In this document: piece after piece, positions 37,744-48,110 of the stretch
Layout of the letters: each line of letters begins with the position of its first letter
Position numbering within the stretch: position 1 is the stretch's first letter
DNA from: an uncultured Burkholderiales bacterium
GTDB lineage: Bacteria > Pseudomonadota > Gammaproteobacteria > Burkholderiales > Burkholderiaceae_C
Reading direction: 5' to 3'
DNA: 64,000 bases
Assembly: GCA_903830725.1 (NCBI GenBank)
Contig: CAIKVH010000065.1
Coordinates: 92,287-156,286 of the forward strand
Position numbers and translations under genes: made by a program
The notes under the pieces: model-generated
What the model saw: the letters and a program-made list of their open reading frames with translations, nothing else
What the model was told of the DNA's origin: nothing
Databases searched by the model: none

Positions 37744-38403
37744 CTATGCATTTCGAACGGCGTTAACAAATTCTTTTATTTTTTCACAATCCTTGATGCC
37801 CTTATCGCTTTCAACGCCGGAGCTGACATCTACACCGAGTGAGAGGCCAAGCGGTTTAAAGTGAGCGATGCCACTCGTCACATTTGCAGGTGTGAGTCCA
37901 CCAGACAAGACGAGGTGAGCGTTTACGTTTTGAGTAATGTGTGACCAATTAAAAGCCTTACCGCCCCCGCCGTATCCTTGCACATGTGCATCAAGCAACA
38001 GCGCTTGGGCTGATTTGTAATCCAAAGCATATTTTAATAGGTCAAAAGGGGTTGTGCTGACTTCTCCCGGAATTCTGACAGCGCGAATCCAGGACGCACG
38101 AAATCTTTGAGCCGTTTCATAACAAAACTGTGGACTCTCATCGCCGTGAAACTGCAACCAGGCCCCCGGAACTAAATCTAAAGCACTCTCTATGGTCGGC
38201 GCATCAGCGTTTACAAAAAGTAGCACAGGACTCACAAAAGCCGGCAAACGCCGTGCCAATTCCCCAGCCCGTTTGGGGCTAATATAGCGAGGACTTTTGG
38301 GGTATTGCACAAAACCAATTGCGCTCACCCCTTGCTCGACGGCTGCGTCAACGTCCTCTTCGCGGGTGAGCCCACAAATTTTGATACCAGTAGTTAAATT
38401 CAT
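37744..38403 (-). CDS. trpF: Phosphoribosylanthranilate isomerase
   Basis: Amadori rearrangement step of tryptophan synthesis. The start ATG at 38403 overlaps the truA stop (TGATG), which decides it over a longer in-frame reading; the protein then has 219 residues. The N-terminal IKICGLTREEDV carries the catalytic cysteine (Cys10), and LSGGLTPANV and GVDVSSGVE form the phosphate-binding end of the barrel. Confidence 0.95.
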   Translation of the reverse strand: MNLTTGIKICGLTREEDVDAAVEQGVSAIGFVQYPKSPRYISPKRAGELARRLPAFVSPVLLFVNADAPTIESALDLVPGAWLQFHGDESPQFCYETAQRFRASWIRAVRIPGEVSTTPFDLLKYALDYKSAQALLLDAHVQGYGGGGKAFNWSHITQNVNAHLVLSGGLTPANVTSGIAHFKPLGLSLGVDVSSGVESDKGIKDCEKIKEFVNAVRNA

Positions 38404-39221
38404 CAGGGTAGAAAGTTGAATGTCGCAGTTTCTTGTGGCAAGGCCCATGTTGGATCATATTTTGGGCCAGCAAAATACAAGCCCTCGGCGGCAAAGGTTG
38501 GCGCTGCCGCGGCTCTATTTTTGGCCTCTAAGACTTCAACCATCCAAGAGGGTGGATTTTTGCCTTGGCCAATGTAGATCAAGCATCCCATAATATTACG
38601 AATCATGTGGTGCAAGAAAGCATTGCCTTCGAATTCAAAGCGCCAATAAGAGGAGGCGAAGTTTATCGGGTCACTCCTATGTGTTGCGCCTGTACGTTCG
38701 ATTTTAATCGAGTTCAAAGTTTTAACAGGACTGAGCGCCTGACAAGCCGCAGCGCGAAAGGAGCTAAAGTCATGCGTACCTACAAGGTGGCGAGCACCTT
38801 CTTGCATTAACTCCAAATCAAGAGCTTTAAAGCTCCAGCCCACCCGACCCGTCTCAAGACTTGGTCGCACAGGGGACTCAAGTAGTATGTAAATGTATTT
38901 ACGGGAAATGGCACATTTTCTGGCATCAAACCCGTCATCAACTTGCGCTGCCCATTGAACACCAATGTCTTCAGGCAAAAAACTGTTCAAACCTCTGACC
39001 CAAGATGCGCTGTCCCGCATGACGGGAGAGTCAAAATGAACGACCTGCAACAGTGCATGGACTCTTGCATCGGTTCGGCCCGCGCAGTGAGTACGAATGG
39101 TGTGCTGAGTGAACTCGAGCAAGGCGCTCTCTAGGTGATCTTGAATAGTTCGGCCACTGAGCTGACTTTGCCAGCCCTCGTAAGCGCGACCCAAGTAACT
39201 CAGGCCTAGGGCAATTCGCAT
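38403..39221 (-). CDS. truA: tRNA pseudouridine synthase A
   Basis: Makes pseudouridine at positions 38-40 of tRNA anticodon arms. From ATG at 39221 (five bases after the fimV stop) it has 272 residues. Catalytic Asp51 is in CAGRTDARVHA, and FEGNAFLHHMIRNIMG near the C-terminus is the second conserved box. It is coupled to fimV upstream and trpF downstream, a Burkholderiales-typical arrangement. Confidence 0.95.
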   Translation of the reverse strand: MRIALGLSYLGRAYEGWQSQLSGRTIQDHLESALLEFTQHTIRTHCAGRTDARVHALLQVVHFDSPVMRDSASWVRGLNSFLPEDIGVQWAAQVDDGFDARKCAISRKYIYILLESPVRPSLETGRVGWSFKALDLELMQEGARHLVGTHDFSSFRAAACQALSPVKTLNSIKIERTGATHRSDPINFASSYWRFEFEGNAFLHHMIRNIMGCLIYIGQGKNPPSWMVEVLEAKNRAAAAPTFAAEGLYFAGPKYDPTWALPQETATFNFLP

Positions 39222-39226
39222 TTGAT

Positions 39227-41077
39227 TTAAGGGTGCTCGGAGAGCCAACGCCGGGCAATCTCTTGCATTTGCTCATTGGCCTGCTCAGCCACCTCTTGCG
39301 CTAAAGCACGTCCGGTGTGCTTTTGACCAAGTTTCCATAACTCTTCGGCTAGATCTAGACGAACACGAAAAGGATCTTCATGTTCGTTTGCGCTGCTGGC
39401 TTGTATCATGGAAGGGCTGGACTTTGCGTTCTTTTGAGCAGGCTCCTTAGAAGCGGGCGTAGACGCTTCGCTAGCAGTTGATTGACTAGTCTGAACGGGG
39501 CTTAAAACGGGGCTGGTGGGCTCGCGCTTGAAGGGTTCGCCTCGAGAGGAATCAACGTTAGATGATTCAAAGTTAGAGGATTCACTTTCAGGGGAAACAC
39601 TTCTTAGATGTGAATTACCTGAGCCTGAGTTGCTTAGACCTGGGTTGCTTGAGCCTGAACCAGATGTTTCAGGTGTAAGATTTAAATCGAAATCAAAATG
39701 AAGGGTTGGCGCCACAGGCAGGGGATTCGTCCCGGTGACCTCAAAGTGGGGATCGTCGGCTCCAATTGAATCTGCTTCTTGGGGTTCCTGCAATGGTTGA
39801 AATACTGCAGAGGTGCCTATCTCCTCTTCATGCGGGTCTAAGGGAGAGGGTGAGTCTTGTGAGGGTCTTGCATTGATGCGCAACCAAATAAATAACAACA
39901 AGGCACAACTCAAAATAAACGAGCCAATATAGACCAATACGAAATTGGCTCGCATCCAATTGTTTAGATCATCTAAATTATTTATTTTTGTTAGATTTGG
40001 CAAACCTGAGAGAAGTCCGCTTTTAACCTCGAGTCCTGTGGATTGCGCAAGTTTGGATAAGTCCTCAATGTTTTGAAGCAAGTTTTGTTTGCGAACTTCG
40101 TTCTCTTGGGATTGCTTTTGTTCGGCGATTTTTTGTTCAGCGGGTAACTCTGTTGATTTATCCTTTATCTCAGGCGAGCTCAGTTTGAGTTGATCTTTGG
40201 GTGCAGGAGTTGACTCCTGAACTTTTCCACTAACTTTACCGGTTATGGATTTACCCTGGTTCGCCATTTCGCTCAGTGGCAACTTTGCAGCCAAAGTAGA
40301 TTTGTAATTACCAAAAGCCTTGGCCTGAAGGATAACTTCTGAATGCGCAGTCTCAGAGCTTATGGCTAACGCTTCCTCGGTAGAGGGAATTTTTAATGTG
40401 ACACCAGCCTTAACCAAATTAACATTTTTCTGAATAAAAGCATCAGGGTTGCTGTTCATTAAGGCAATTAACATTTGGTCTAAAGAGAGTTGCCTTTTAT
40501 CCATGTTTTGAAGGGCAATCCTTCCCGCTGTATCACCGGACTTTACATTGACGGTTTTTGTGGAAATTACAATGGGTGTTTGAGGGATTTTGGATTCGCT
40601 ACTGTTTGCTTGGGTTCCCAAAAATAAACCAAAGTTGCGCAATATACCTCCTGTTGCCCACTTCAAATCAACAATCACCTCAACGTAGGGATCTGATACG
40701 GGTTGTGTACCTGTAATTCTCACGTACCTTGATTGGTCCTTGCGTGTGAGCAGTTCAAGTTTGGCGTCTTCAAGCGCAGTGTTTAAAGAAATACCTACGG
40801 CTTTATAACTCGACTCCAGAGCTAAAGTGGCTTGCAAATCAACTGATTCCTCAGCGCTGATGTTGCTGAGATCAATTTCTACGCTTAAAGGAGCGCCTAA
40901 GGTGGATTGAATCAGAGGACGGCTTAGGGTAACTGCTTGTGCTGAGCTAATGCCCAACGCAAATAAACCAAAACCCAAAACGGCACCTCTAATCCAACGA
41001 GCGAGGTGAGTAAAGTTGGGTTGAATTAAGTTGAGTTGAATTAAGTTGAGTTTTAGGGTTGATACCATAAGTGTCAT
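39227..41077 (-). CDS. fimV: FimV-like pilus assembly/polarity protein
   Basis: Inner-membrane peptidoglycan-binding protein linked in Pseudomonas to type IV pilus assembly and polar organisation. Signal peptide ends at AQA (residue 48). The N-terminal FimV domain (LSRPLIQSTLGAPLSVEIDL) is followed by a LysM-like segment (VNVKSGDTAGRIALQN), a charged helical region, one membrane helix at about 375-400, a serine/glycine-rich repeated linker and a C-terminal FimV domain (RVRLDLAEELWKLG). At 616 residues it is short for the family. The signal peptide contains a duplicated pentapeptide (LNLIQ twice). Confidence 0.88.
   Translation of the reverse strand: MTLMVSTLKLNLIQLNLIQPNFTHLARWIRGAVLGFGLFALGISSAQAVTLSRPLIQSTLGAPLSVEIDLSNISAEESVDLQATLALESSYKAVGISLNTALEDAKLELLTRKDQSRYVRITGTQPVSDPYVEVIVDLKWATGGILRNFGLFLGTQANSSESKIPQTPIVISTKTVNVKSGDTAGRIALQNMDKRQLSLDQMLIALMNSNPDAFIQKNVNLVKAGVTLKIPSTEEALAISSETAHSEVILQAKAFGNYKSTLAAKLPLSEMANQGKSITGKVSGKVQESTPAPKDQLKLSSPEIKDKSTELPAEQKIAEQKQSQENEVRKQNLLQNIEDLSKLAQSTGLEVKSGLLSGLPNLTKINNLDDLNNWMRANFVLVYIGSFILSCALLLFIWLRINARPSQDSPSPLDPHEEEIGTSAVFQPLQEPQEADSIGADDPHFEVTGTNPLPVAPTLHFDFDLNLTPETSGSGSSNPGLSNSGSGNSHLRSVSPESESSNFESSNVDSSRGEPFKREPTSPVLSPVQTSQSTASEASTPASKEPAQKNAKSSPSMIQASSANEHEDPFRVRLDLAEELWKLGQKHTGRALAQEVAEQANEQMQEIARRWLSEHP
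41021..41050. repeat. 15-bp perfect tandem duplication in fimV 5' end
   Basis: TTGAATTAAGTTGAG occurs twice in direct tandem (41021-41035 and 41036-41050). It is a multiple of three and adds one LNLIQ pentapeptide to the n-region of the FimV signal peptide, so copy-number change would not shift the frame. Confidence 0.85.
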
Positions 41078-41140
41078 TTTGAAACATTTAAGTCAGGATG
41101 ACATCATAATCTACCCCTACCTGACTCGGGGCTTAAATCC

Positions 41141-41163
41141 TTGATTTTGCGACACAAAATCAA
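41141..41163 (-). terminator. Hairpin after asd
   Basis: TTGATTTTG (41141-41149) pairs perfectly with CAAAATCAA (41155-41163) around a 5-base loop, 31 bases beyond the asd stop and before fimV. No long T tract follows, so this is a plausible but atypical terminator. Confidence 0.5.
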
Positions 41164-41193
41164 GAAAAGGTGTATTCAGTCTGCTAGATCAGC

Positions 41194-42336
41194 TTAGTTT
41201 TGTTCCAATAAGATTCTTAGCATTCTTCTCAAGGGCTCGGCTGCACCCCAAAGGAGTTGATCACCAACGGTGAATGCACCCAAAAAGTCCTCTCCCATGG
41301 CCAATTTGTGAAGGCGTCCAACGGGAACACTTAGGGTTCCTGTAACTGCTGCAGGGGTGAGCTCTTTTTCAGTTATTTCCCTCTCATTTGGAATAACTTT
41401 GACCCAATCATTGCCAGCGGCTAGGGTCTCTTCTATGTCTTTTAAAGGAATATCCTTCTTAAGTTTGATTGTTAATCCCTGTGAGTGGCAACGCATTGCA
41501 CCAACTCGAACGCAAAGCCCGTCAATTGGGATGCTTCCCGCAGATCTAGAGGGCGCAAGACCTAAGATCTTGTTGCATTCGGCACCGCCCTTCCATTCCT
41601 CTTTGGTTTGTCCATGCTCATAAGGGACATCAATCCAAGGAATTAAACTTCCTGCTAAAGCCGTATTTCTGAAGTTTGATTTGGGAAATGCACTACTTCG
41701 CAGTGTCTCAGTGACTTTGCGGTCTATGTCAAGAATTGCAGATGATGGGTTTTGCAAGTCACCCTTCACGCTGTCGTGCAACGCGCCCATCTGCTGTAAG
41801 AGCTCGCGCATGTTTTGTGCTCCTGCACCAGAGGCGGCTTGGTAGGTCATCGCGCTAATCCACTCAACCCATCCCTTGTTGATCAGTGAGCCCATAGCCA
41901 TCAGCATCAAACTAACTGTGCAGTTTCCACCAATCCAATTTTTACCGCCAGAGTGCAATGCTTTGTCTATAACGGATTTGTTGACTGGGTCCAAAATGAT
42001 GATTGCATCATCTTTCATACGAAGCGCAGAGGCAGCGTCAATCCAGTGCCCTTGCCAATTGGCGCTGCGTAATTTGGGATATATCTCGTTGGTGTAGTCA
42101 CCCCCCTGACAGGTGATGATAATGTCGCATTTACTAAGTGCGTTGATATCTTTTGCATCTAAGAGTTTCGTCTCATTTTTTGCAAAAGAAGGTGCAGGCC
42201 CACCCACATTTGATGTTGTGAAGAAAATGGGCTCTATTAAATCGAAGTCGCCCTGTGTTTGCATTCTCTCCATCAAGACGGAGCCAACCATACCGCGCCA
42301 ACCCACCATGCCTACTACGTTTGAGACCCGTGCCAT
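41194..42336 (-). CDS. asd: Aspartate-semialdehyde dehydrogenase
   Basis: Makes aspartate semialdehyde for lysine, diaminopimelate, methionine and threonine synthesis. The N-terminal NADP loop is [11 protein letters not shown], and the catalytic cysteine is Cys139 in [14 protein letters not shown]. The length of 380 residues and the sequence are of the long gram-negative type. It stands between leuB and fimV, as usual in the order. Confidence 0.95.
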   Translation of the reverse strand: MARVSNVVGMVGWRGMVGSVLMERMQTQGDFDLIEPIFFTTSNVGGPAPSFAKNETKLLDAKDINALSKCDIIITCQGGDYTNEIYPKLRSANWQGHWIDAASALRMKDDAIIILDPVNKSVIDKALHSGGKNWIGGNCTVSLMLMAMGSLINKGWVEWISAMTYQAASGAGAQNMRELLQQMGALHDSVKGDLQNPSSAILDIDRKVTETLRSSAFPKSNFRNTALAGSLIPWIDVPYEHGQTKEEWKGGAECNKILGLAPSRSAGSIPIDGLCVRVGAMRCHSQGLTIKLKKDIPLKDIEETLAAGNDWVKVIPNEREITEKELTPAAVTGTLSVPVGRLHKLAMGEDFLGAFTVGDQLLWGAAEPLRRMLRILLEQN

Positions 42337-42396
42337 AAAGTAATTTCCTATGATTTTAAAATATGTCTAACTTAATTAAGAGTTAGCGAAATGGTT

Positions 42397-43467
42397 TTAC
42401 TTTAACGCAGCAACCACTGCATCTCCCATCTCAACGGTGCCAACCCGCTTTGTGCCCTCTGAATAAATATCTGGTGTTCGTAGCCCGCTTGCCAAGACCT
42501 TTTGAACAGCTTGCTCGATCCGAAGGGCCACAGCGGGCATGTTTAAGGAAAAGCGAAGCATCATTGCTGCGGACAGGATCGTTGCAAGTGGATTGGCCAA
42601 TCCCTTGCCAGCTATATCAGGGGCACTTCCGTGACTGGGTTCATACAGGCCTTGATTTTTAGAGTTGAGTGAGGCAGAGGGGAGCATGCCAATTGAGCCC
42701 GTTAGCATGGCTGCTTCATCCGACAAAATGTCTCCAAACATATTCCCCGTAACCAGTACGTCAAACTTCTTAGGTTCTTTCACGAGTTGCATCGCGGCGT
42801 TGTCGACATACATATGGTCTAACGCAACGTGGGGATAGGCTTTGCCAATCTCTGTTGCTACGTCGCGCCATAGTTGTGATGTTTCTAGGACATTGGATTT
42901 ATCAACACTCGTAACGCGGTTGGAGCGTTTCTCTGCAGCTTTAAATGCTGTGTGCATAATGCGCTCAATCTCTGGGCGTGTGTAGCGCATCGTATCAAAG
43001 CCTTCCTCTGCACCAACGAAGGGACCATCAACTACAGTGCGTCTGCCCTTGGGTTGTCCGAAATAGATGTCACCCGTAAGCTCTCGGATGATCAGTATAT
43101 CGAGTCCACCAATCAATTCGGGCTTAAGGCTTGATGCGTGTGTGAGTTCGGGGTAACAAATTGCTGGGCGAAAATTTGCATATAGGCCAAGCGTTTTACG
43201 CAAACCCAGAATAGCTTGTTCGGGTCTTAAGGACCTCTCCAAATTGTCGTATTTCCAGTCTCCCACTGCTCCAAACAGCACTGCATCTGATTGCTGAGCG
43301 AGTTGAGCTGTTTTCTCCGGTAAAGGGTGTCCACTGGACTCGTACGCGGCTCCGCCAACGTCTGCATGTTCGAGTTCAAGTTTTAAATCTAAGACGGCGA
43401 GTACTTTTAGTGCCTCAGCAACGATCTCTGGCCCAATACCGTCGCCTGGTAAGACTGCTATTTTCAA
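42397..43467 (-). CDS. leuB: 3-isopropylmalate dehydrogenase
   Basis: NAD-dependent oxidative decarboxylation of 3-isopropylmalate in leucine synthesis. Segments [10 protein letters not shown] at the N-terminus, [21 protein letters not shown], and [11 protein letters not shown] with [11 protein letters not shown] are characteristic. It has 356 residues. Its start overlaps the leuD stop by four bases. Confidence 0.96.
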   Translation of the reverse strand: MKIAVLPGDGIGPEIVAEALKVLAVLDLKLELEHADVGGAAYESSGHPLPEKTAQLAQQSDAVLFGAVGDWKYDNLERSLRPEQAILGLRKTLGLYANFRPAICYPELTHASSLKPELIGGLDILIIRELTGDIYFGQPKGRRTVVDGPFVGAEEGFDTMRYTRPEIERIMHTAFKAAEKRSNRVTSVDKSNVLETSQLWRDVATEIGKAYPHVALDHMYVDNAAMQLVKEPKKFDVLVTGNMFGDILSDEAAMLTGSIGMLPSASLNSKNQGLYEPSHGSAPDIAGKGLANPLATILSAAMMLRFSLNMPAVALRIEQAVQKVLASGLRTPDIYSEGTKRVGTVEMGDAVVAALK

Positions 43468-44126
43468 TTGTGTACTCCTTCAATCATCGTCTGGGCAAGC
43501 CAGGGTTTAGTGGATAGGCGCTCAGCTTCGAAGGCGCGAATTTTGTCTGAGTGTCTAAGAGTCAGGCCGATATCATCAAATCCGTTCAACAAACAATATC
43601 TTCTAAAGGGCTCGACTGTGAAGGCGATGCTCTCACCTTGCTCCTTGACAATAACTTGGGCTTCTAAATCAATCGTTAATTTAAAACCCGCAAATGCGGC
43701 GGATTCATGAAAGAGTTGATCAATCACCGTTTCAGGCAAAGTAATGGGGAGTAGGCCATTTTTAAAGCTATTGTTGAAAAAAATATCAGCAAAACTAGGT
43801 GCCAAGATACAGCGAAAACCGAATTGATCTAGAGCCCAAGGTGCGTGCTCTCTAGAGGAGCCACAGCCAAAGTTTTTCCGGGCTAGCAAAATAGAGGCCC
43901 CTTTGTAGCGAGGGAGGTTCAGCACAAAGTCGGGATTGGGCTTTCGGGTTGAGGGATCTTGTCCTGGAAATCCTGGATCTAAGTAACGCCACTCGTCAAA
44001 CAAATTAATTCCAAAACCAGTTTTGCGAATAGATTTTAGAAACTGTTTTGGAATAATCGCATCGGTGTCAACGTTTTCACGGTCCATCGGTGCGACCAAG
44101 CCTTTGTGTACGGTAAATTTTTGCAT
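43464..44126 (-). CDS. leuD: 3-isopropylmalate dehydratase small subunit
   Basis: Swivel-domain subunit of isopropylmalate isomerase, partner of Leu[17 protein letters not shown] and [17 protein letters not shown] are diagnostic. The length of 220 residues is normal for betaproteobacteria. It lies 47 bases after leuC and overlaps leuB (ATGA); no entericidin-like small gene sits in the leuC-leuD gap. Confidence 0.96.
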   Translation of the reverse strand: MQKFTVHKGLVAPMDRENVDTDAIIPKQFLKSIRKTGFGINLFDEWRYLDPGFPGQDPSTRKPNPDFVLNLPRYKGASILLARKNFGCGSSREHAPWALDQFGFRCILAPSFADIFFNNSFKNGLLPITLPETVIDQLFHESAAFAGFKLTIDLEAQVIVKEQGESIAFTVEPFRRYCLLNGFDDIGLTLRHSDKIRAFEAERLSTKPWLAQTMIEGVHN

Positions 44127-44173
44127 GGTGCGTATCTCGTAATTCTTAGTTAATCGTAGGGCGTATTTTGCTT

Positions 44174-45595
44174 TTAGGCATATTGCCGAATGTCGACGAA
44201 GTGACCATGAATAGCGGCTGCGGCGGCCATGGCGGGGCTCACCAAATGGGTACGACCACCAGCGCCTTGTCTGCCCTCAAAATTGCGGTTGCTTGTTGAA
44301 GCACAACGCTCTCCAGGTTCGAGTCGGTCTGCATTCATCGCCAAGCACATGGAGCACCCTGGCTCACGCCACTCGAAACCGGCTGCTTTGAATATTTTGT
44401 CCAATCCTTCTTTCTCTGCTTGCTCTTTCACAAGCCCAGATCCAGGAACAATCATCGCAAGCTTTACGTTGCGTGAGACTTTTTGACCCAACTTTTTGAT
44501 GACGTAAGCTGCCTCGCGCATATCTTCAATTCGGCTATTTGTGCAGGAGCCAATGAAGACTTTGTCGATTGTGATGTCAGAAATTTTCTTTCCTGGTGTC
44601 AATCCCATATAGGTGAGTGCTCGCTCAATAGCACCGCGCTTGTTGTCGTCTCGTTCTTTATCGGGGTCTGGGACGCTCTCGTTGACAGACAGGACCATCT
44701 CTGGTGAAGTACCCCAAGTGACTTGTGGTTGAATCATTGATGCGTCAAGGGTGACTGTTTTGTCAAATTGAGCACCAGGATCAGAGTGCAGGGTTTTCCA
44801 ATACGCCACTGCATGTTCCCAAGCGACGCCCTCAGGTGCAAGGGGACGGCCTTTGACGTATTCGATGGTTTTCTCATCGACCGCGACCAAGCCTGCGCGC
44901 GCGCCGGCTTCAATCGCCATATTGCAAACGGTCATTCGCCCCTCCATGCTGAGTGCACGAATGGCAGAGCCCGCAAACTCTATCGTGCATCCGGTCCCAC
45001 CCGCTGTACCAATTTTTCCTATGATCGCTAAAACGATGTCCTTGGCAGTACAGCCCTTGGGGAGTTGTCCATCAACTTGAATTAATAAATTCTTAGCCTT
45101 TTTGGCTAAAAGGGTTTGAGTTGCCATAACGTGCTCAACCTCACTGGTACCAATACCGTGAGCAAGCGCAGCAAAAGCGCCGTGTGTTGAAGTGTGTGAG
45201 TCGCCGCAAACGACGGTCATACCCGGCAATGTCGCACCGTTCTCGGGACCAATGACGTGAATAATGCCCTGGCGTTTAGACAGGAATGGGAAATAGGCGG
45301 CAGCACCGTATTCACTGATATTTTTATCCAGTGTAGTGACTTGCTCTTTGCTGATGGGATCTGTAATGCCGTCGTATCCGTGCTCCCATCCTGTTGTTGG
45401 GGTATTGTGATCAGCGGTTGCCACAATGGAGGAGAGTCGCCAGACTTTACGGCCTGCAACTCTTAGGCCCTCGAATGCCTGCGGGCTAGTGACCTCGTGG
45501 ACCAAATGACGATCAATGTACAGCACAGCGGTGCCGTCTTCCTCAGAGTGGATGACGTGTTCATCCCAAATTTTGTCGTAAAGAGTGCGTCCCAT
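44174..45595 (-). CDS. leuC: 3-isopropylmalate dehydratase large subunit
   Basis: Aconitase-family [4Fe-4S] enzyme that isomerises 2- to 3-isopropylmalate. Cluster cysteines are in [13 protein letters not shown] and [32 protein letters not shown] is the conserved substrate-binding stretch. The protein has 473 residues. The 156 bases upstream of its start show no leucine-rich leader peptide. Confidence 0.96.
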   Translation of the reverse strand: MGRTLYDKIWDEHVIHSEEDGTAVLYIDRHLVHEVTSPQAFEGLRVAGRKVWRLSSIVATADHNTPTTGWEHGYDGITDPISKEQVTTLDKNISEYGAAAYFPFLSKRQGIIHVIGPENGATLPGMTVVCGDSHTSTHGAFAALAHGIGTSEVEHVMATQTLLAKKAKNLLIQVDGQLPKGCTAKDIVLAIIGKIGTAGGTGCTIEFAGSAIRALSMEGRMTVCNMAIEAGARAGLVAVDEKTIEYVKGRPLAPEGVAWEHAVAYWKTLHSDPGAQFDKTVTLDASMIQPQVTWGTSPEMVLSVNESVPDPDKERDDNKRGAIERALTYMGLTPGKKISDITIDKVFIGSCTNSRIEDMREAAYVIKKLGQKVSRNVKLAMIVPGSGLVKEQAEKEGLDKIFKAAGFEWREPGCSMCLAMNADRLEPGERCASTSNRNFEGRQGAGGRTHLVSPAMAAAAAIHGHFVDIRQYA

Positions 45596-45751
45596 TTGTA
45601 TAAAGTTCCTAAGAAGACGAAGAGCAAAGGACCGGACGGACTAGATCGCCGAGCCTCAAATATTTTGAGCAAAGAGGGTTATTTTACCAACGACTGAGCC
45701 GTAATGAGCGTGGGGACGTCGTTTTTTAAAGTCACTACCTAGGCAGGTGTT

Positions 45752-46165
45752 TCAAGTCTTACCTATTTCTTTGATAACCTGGTTAGAGCGAACCCTTCTA
45801 GCTCGGTGATCAATGTAGTAACCCCCGTACTCTGTGTATCGCATGACGCCTTGGTTGCAATGGGTGCAAGAAAAGACATCGCATCTGTTGTACGGGAAGT
45901 GCTCTATAGATATCAAAGCATTTGGATCATCTGAGCGCAGCCCAGTTGGCTGGAATTCTTCAAAGGAGGGCTCATCAATAGAGGAGTCCCTTAGCGTTGC
46001 GAGTGGGAGGAGTTGCTCTTTGGGCCACATACTATCGCTCATTGAGTCCCATCCCTCACAACGCTGCAAACTACATTTGCAAGCACTGACACCGCTGGCC
46101 TCAACACCAGTCAATAAGAGTGCAAGTTCGTTGGAGTCTTGAATTAACTTAATATCAGCGCTCAT
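45752..46165 (-). CDS. Cysteine-rich conserved protein of unknown function
   Basis: A 137-residue soluble protein with six cysteines: Cys29, Cys31 and Cys36 in one cluster, and Cys95, Cys100 and Cys103 in CDVFSCTHC. The second cluster plus histidines nearby (HFPYNRC, YIDHRAR) suggest metal binding. The C-terminal VMRYTEYGGYYIDHR segment looks like the most conserved part. It lies between gltA and leuC on the same strand, outside both pathways by function. Similar hypotheticals occur in related genomes; no named family is recognised. Confidence 0.7.
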   Translation of the reverse strand: MSADIKLIQDSNELALLLTGVEASGVSACKCSLQRCEGWDSMSDSMWPKEQLLPLATLRDSSIDEPSFEEFQPTGLRSDDPNALISIEHFPYNRCDVFSCTHCNQGVMRYTEYGGYYIDHRARRVRSNQVIKEIGKT

Positions 46166-46215
46166 AGATTAGGAGTGTTACTAAAGACTAGATTGGAGTC
46201 GATTTAGGGGGATAT

Positions 46216-46250
46216 GTAAAAAGAGCCCTGCAGACAAGCTGAGAGCTCTT
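46216..46250 (-). terminator. Intrinsic terminator after gltA
   Basis: On the minus strand AAGAGC (46250-46245) pairs with GCTCTT (46226-46221) around an inner imperfect stem, followed by TTTT. It lies about 95 bases beyond the gltA stop and before the Cys-rich gene. Confidence 0.65.
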
Positions 46251-46345
46251 AAAGAAAAAATTTGGAAATAGAGGTTTAATAACGAAGGGGCATTTCAGCC
46301 TACTCAGTAAATTAACCCCAGTAGTCCTTTGCTTTTCAGCATCTA

Positions 46346-47656
46346 TTAACGCTTGTTCATAGGTGGAACGTCGCGCCTCACAGCGCCAGTAAAGAGTTGA
46401 CGGGGTCTACCAATTTTGTACTCAGGATCAGCAATCATCTCATTGAGTTGTGCGATCCAGCCAACAGTTCGGGCCATGGCAAAGATACCCGTAAACAATT
46501 TAACTGGAATACCGATTGCGCGTTGAACGATACCAGAGTAAAAATCAACGTTAGGATAGAGTTTGCGGGAGACGAAGTAATCATCTTCTAGGGCGATTTT
46601 CTCAAGTGCCTTCGCAAGTTTAAAGAGGGGGTCATTTTCTAATCCCAATTCTTTTAAAACCTCATCACAAGTTTCTTGCATGAGTTTTGCGCGTGGGTCA
46701 TAGTTCTTATAAACGCGGTGACCAAAGCCCATTAACTTTACGCCGGAATTTTTGTCCTTGACCTGTGCGATAAATTCGCCTACTTTTTCTACGCCGCCTT
46801 TTGCTTGGATGTCGCCCAACATGTTCAGACACGCCTCGTTGGCACCGCCGTGGGCAGGACCCCAAAGACAAGCGACGCCAGCAGCAATTGCTGCAAATGG
46901 GTTGGTGCCAGAAGATCCGCAAAGTCTTACAGTAGAGGTTGAAGCATTTTGTTCATGGTCTGCGTGCAGGAGGAAAATACGGTCCAAAGCCTTTTCTAAG
47001 ACTGGACTGACCGAGTACTCTTCACAAGGCGTACCAAACATCATGTGTAGGAAGTTTCCAGCATAACTCAAACTGTTTTGCGGATAAATATAGGGTTGAC
47101 CAATGCTGTATTTGTAAGCCATCGCAACCAAGGTGGGCATTTTTGCAATCAACCGAATCGCCGCAATATCACGGTGCTCGGGGTTGTTGATGTCAGTGCT
47201 GTCATGGTAGAAGGCAGATAACCCACCAACGAGGCCGGTCAATACAGCCATAGGATGTGCGTCTCTTCTAAAACCGCGCATGAAATACTGCATTTGGTCG
47301 TGCACCATGGTGTGGTGGGTGACGAGATGAGTGAAGTCTTTTTTCTTTTGTACGCTTGGAAGATCTCCATACATCAGCAAATGACATGTATCAAGGAAAT
47401 CACATGAAGTTGCAAGTTGTTCAATGGGGTAGCCACGGTATAGCAATTCACCTTTATCGCCGTCGATGTAGGTAATGGCTGATTGACAGGCCGCGGTTGA
47501 TAAAAATCCAGGATCATAGGTGAACATGCCTGTTTGTCCGTAAAGCTTACGGATATCAATGACATCTGGGCCTATGGAGCCTTGATAAACGGGCATCTCA
47601 AAACTGGGAGCGCCACTGCTAAAGGAGATCGTAGCCTTGTTATCTGATAGTTTCAT
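46346..47656 (-). CDS. gltA: Citrate synthase (type II)
   Basis: Condenses acetyl-CoA and oxaloacetate. The 436 residues, N-terminal beta-rich domain and the motifs [11 protein letters not shown] and [15 protein letters not shown], with catalytic histidines, mark the NADH-regulated gram-negative type. It is last in the sdhCDAB-sdhE-gltA run, typical for Burkholderiales, and followed by a terminator. Confidence 0.96.
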   Translation of the reverse strand: MKLSDNKATISFSSGAPSFEMPVYQGSIGPDVIDIRKLYGQTGMFTYDPGFLSTAACQSAITYIDGDKGELLYRGYPIEQLATSCDFLDTCHLLMYGDLPSVQKKKDFTHLVTHHTMVHDQMQYFMRGFRRDAHPMAVLTGLVGGLSAFYHDSTDINNPEHRDIAAIRLIAKMPTLVAMAYKYSIGQPYIYPQNSLSYAGNFLHMMFGTPCEEYSVSPVLEKALDRIFLLHADHEQNASTSTVRLCGSSGTNPFAAIAAGVACLWGPAHGGANEACLNMLGDIQAKGGVEKVGEFIAQVKDKNSGVKLMGFGHRVYKNYDPRAKLMQETCDEVLKELGLENDPLFKLAKALEKIALEDDYFVSRKLYPNVDFYSGIVQRAIGIPVKLFTGIFAMARTVGWIAQLNEMIADPEYKIGRPRQLFTGAVRRDVPPMNKR

Positions 47657-47718
47657 GATTGGTTCCTATTACTTTTGCTATTACTTTTAAAGTGGATGCT
47701 CGGTTTTGTTAAAAAGGC

Positions 47719-48078
47719 TCAACCCTTAAGCAGGTTTATGACTTCTTGAATCCCTGGCTTCTCGGCTATCTTTGTCTCTTGGTCTAACTCTTGATGGTTA
47801 TTAATTAATTCTTCAACACTTCGGTCTGTTCGACTGAGCAAAATATCTAGTAAATCATTGTCGGTCAACCGCATAATTTCGTAGATTGCTCTTGCATTAC
47901 CTACAGTCAGGTTATTGCCGTGACGTTGAAAGAACTTTTGAAAAAACAAGTCATTTTCAAGTAATCCCCGTCTACAGCGCCAACGAAGTCTGTTTAAACC
48001 CGCATCTCCAAGGGGCTCGTCATCAGGTAAACCCAGTAAACCTGGGTCGCTAGGATGATCAAGCAAACTCTCTTGCAT
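47719..48078 (-). CDS. sdhE: Succinate dehydrogenase assembly factor SdhE
   Basis: Small protein (119 residues) needed for covalent FAD attachment to SdhA. The RGxxE motif appears in RRGLLENDLFFQKFF, and the helical bundle LTDNDLLDILL follows. An extra ~25 N-terminal residues precede the core. Located between sdhB and gltA, as expected. Confidence 0.92.
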   Translation of the reverse strand: MQESLLDHPSDPGLLGLPDDEPLGDAGLNRLRWRCRRGLLENDLFFQKFFQRHGNNLTVGNARAIYEIMRLTDNDLLDILLSRTDRSVEELINNHQELDQETKIAEKPGIQEVINLLKG

Positions 48079-48110
48079 AAATGTGCTTTAAATGGGCTGT
48101 TTAATCAGAA

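Noticed and set aside
45596..45751. Leucine leader peptide before leuC
   Set aside because: No ATG- or GTG-initiated short frame rich in Leu codons with a following terminator was found.
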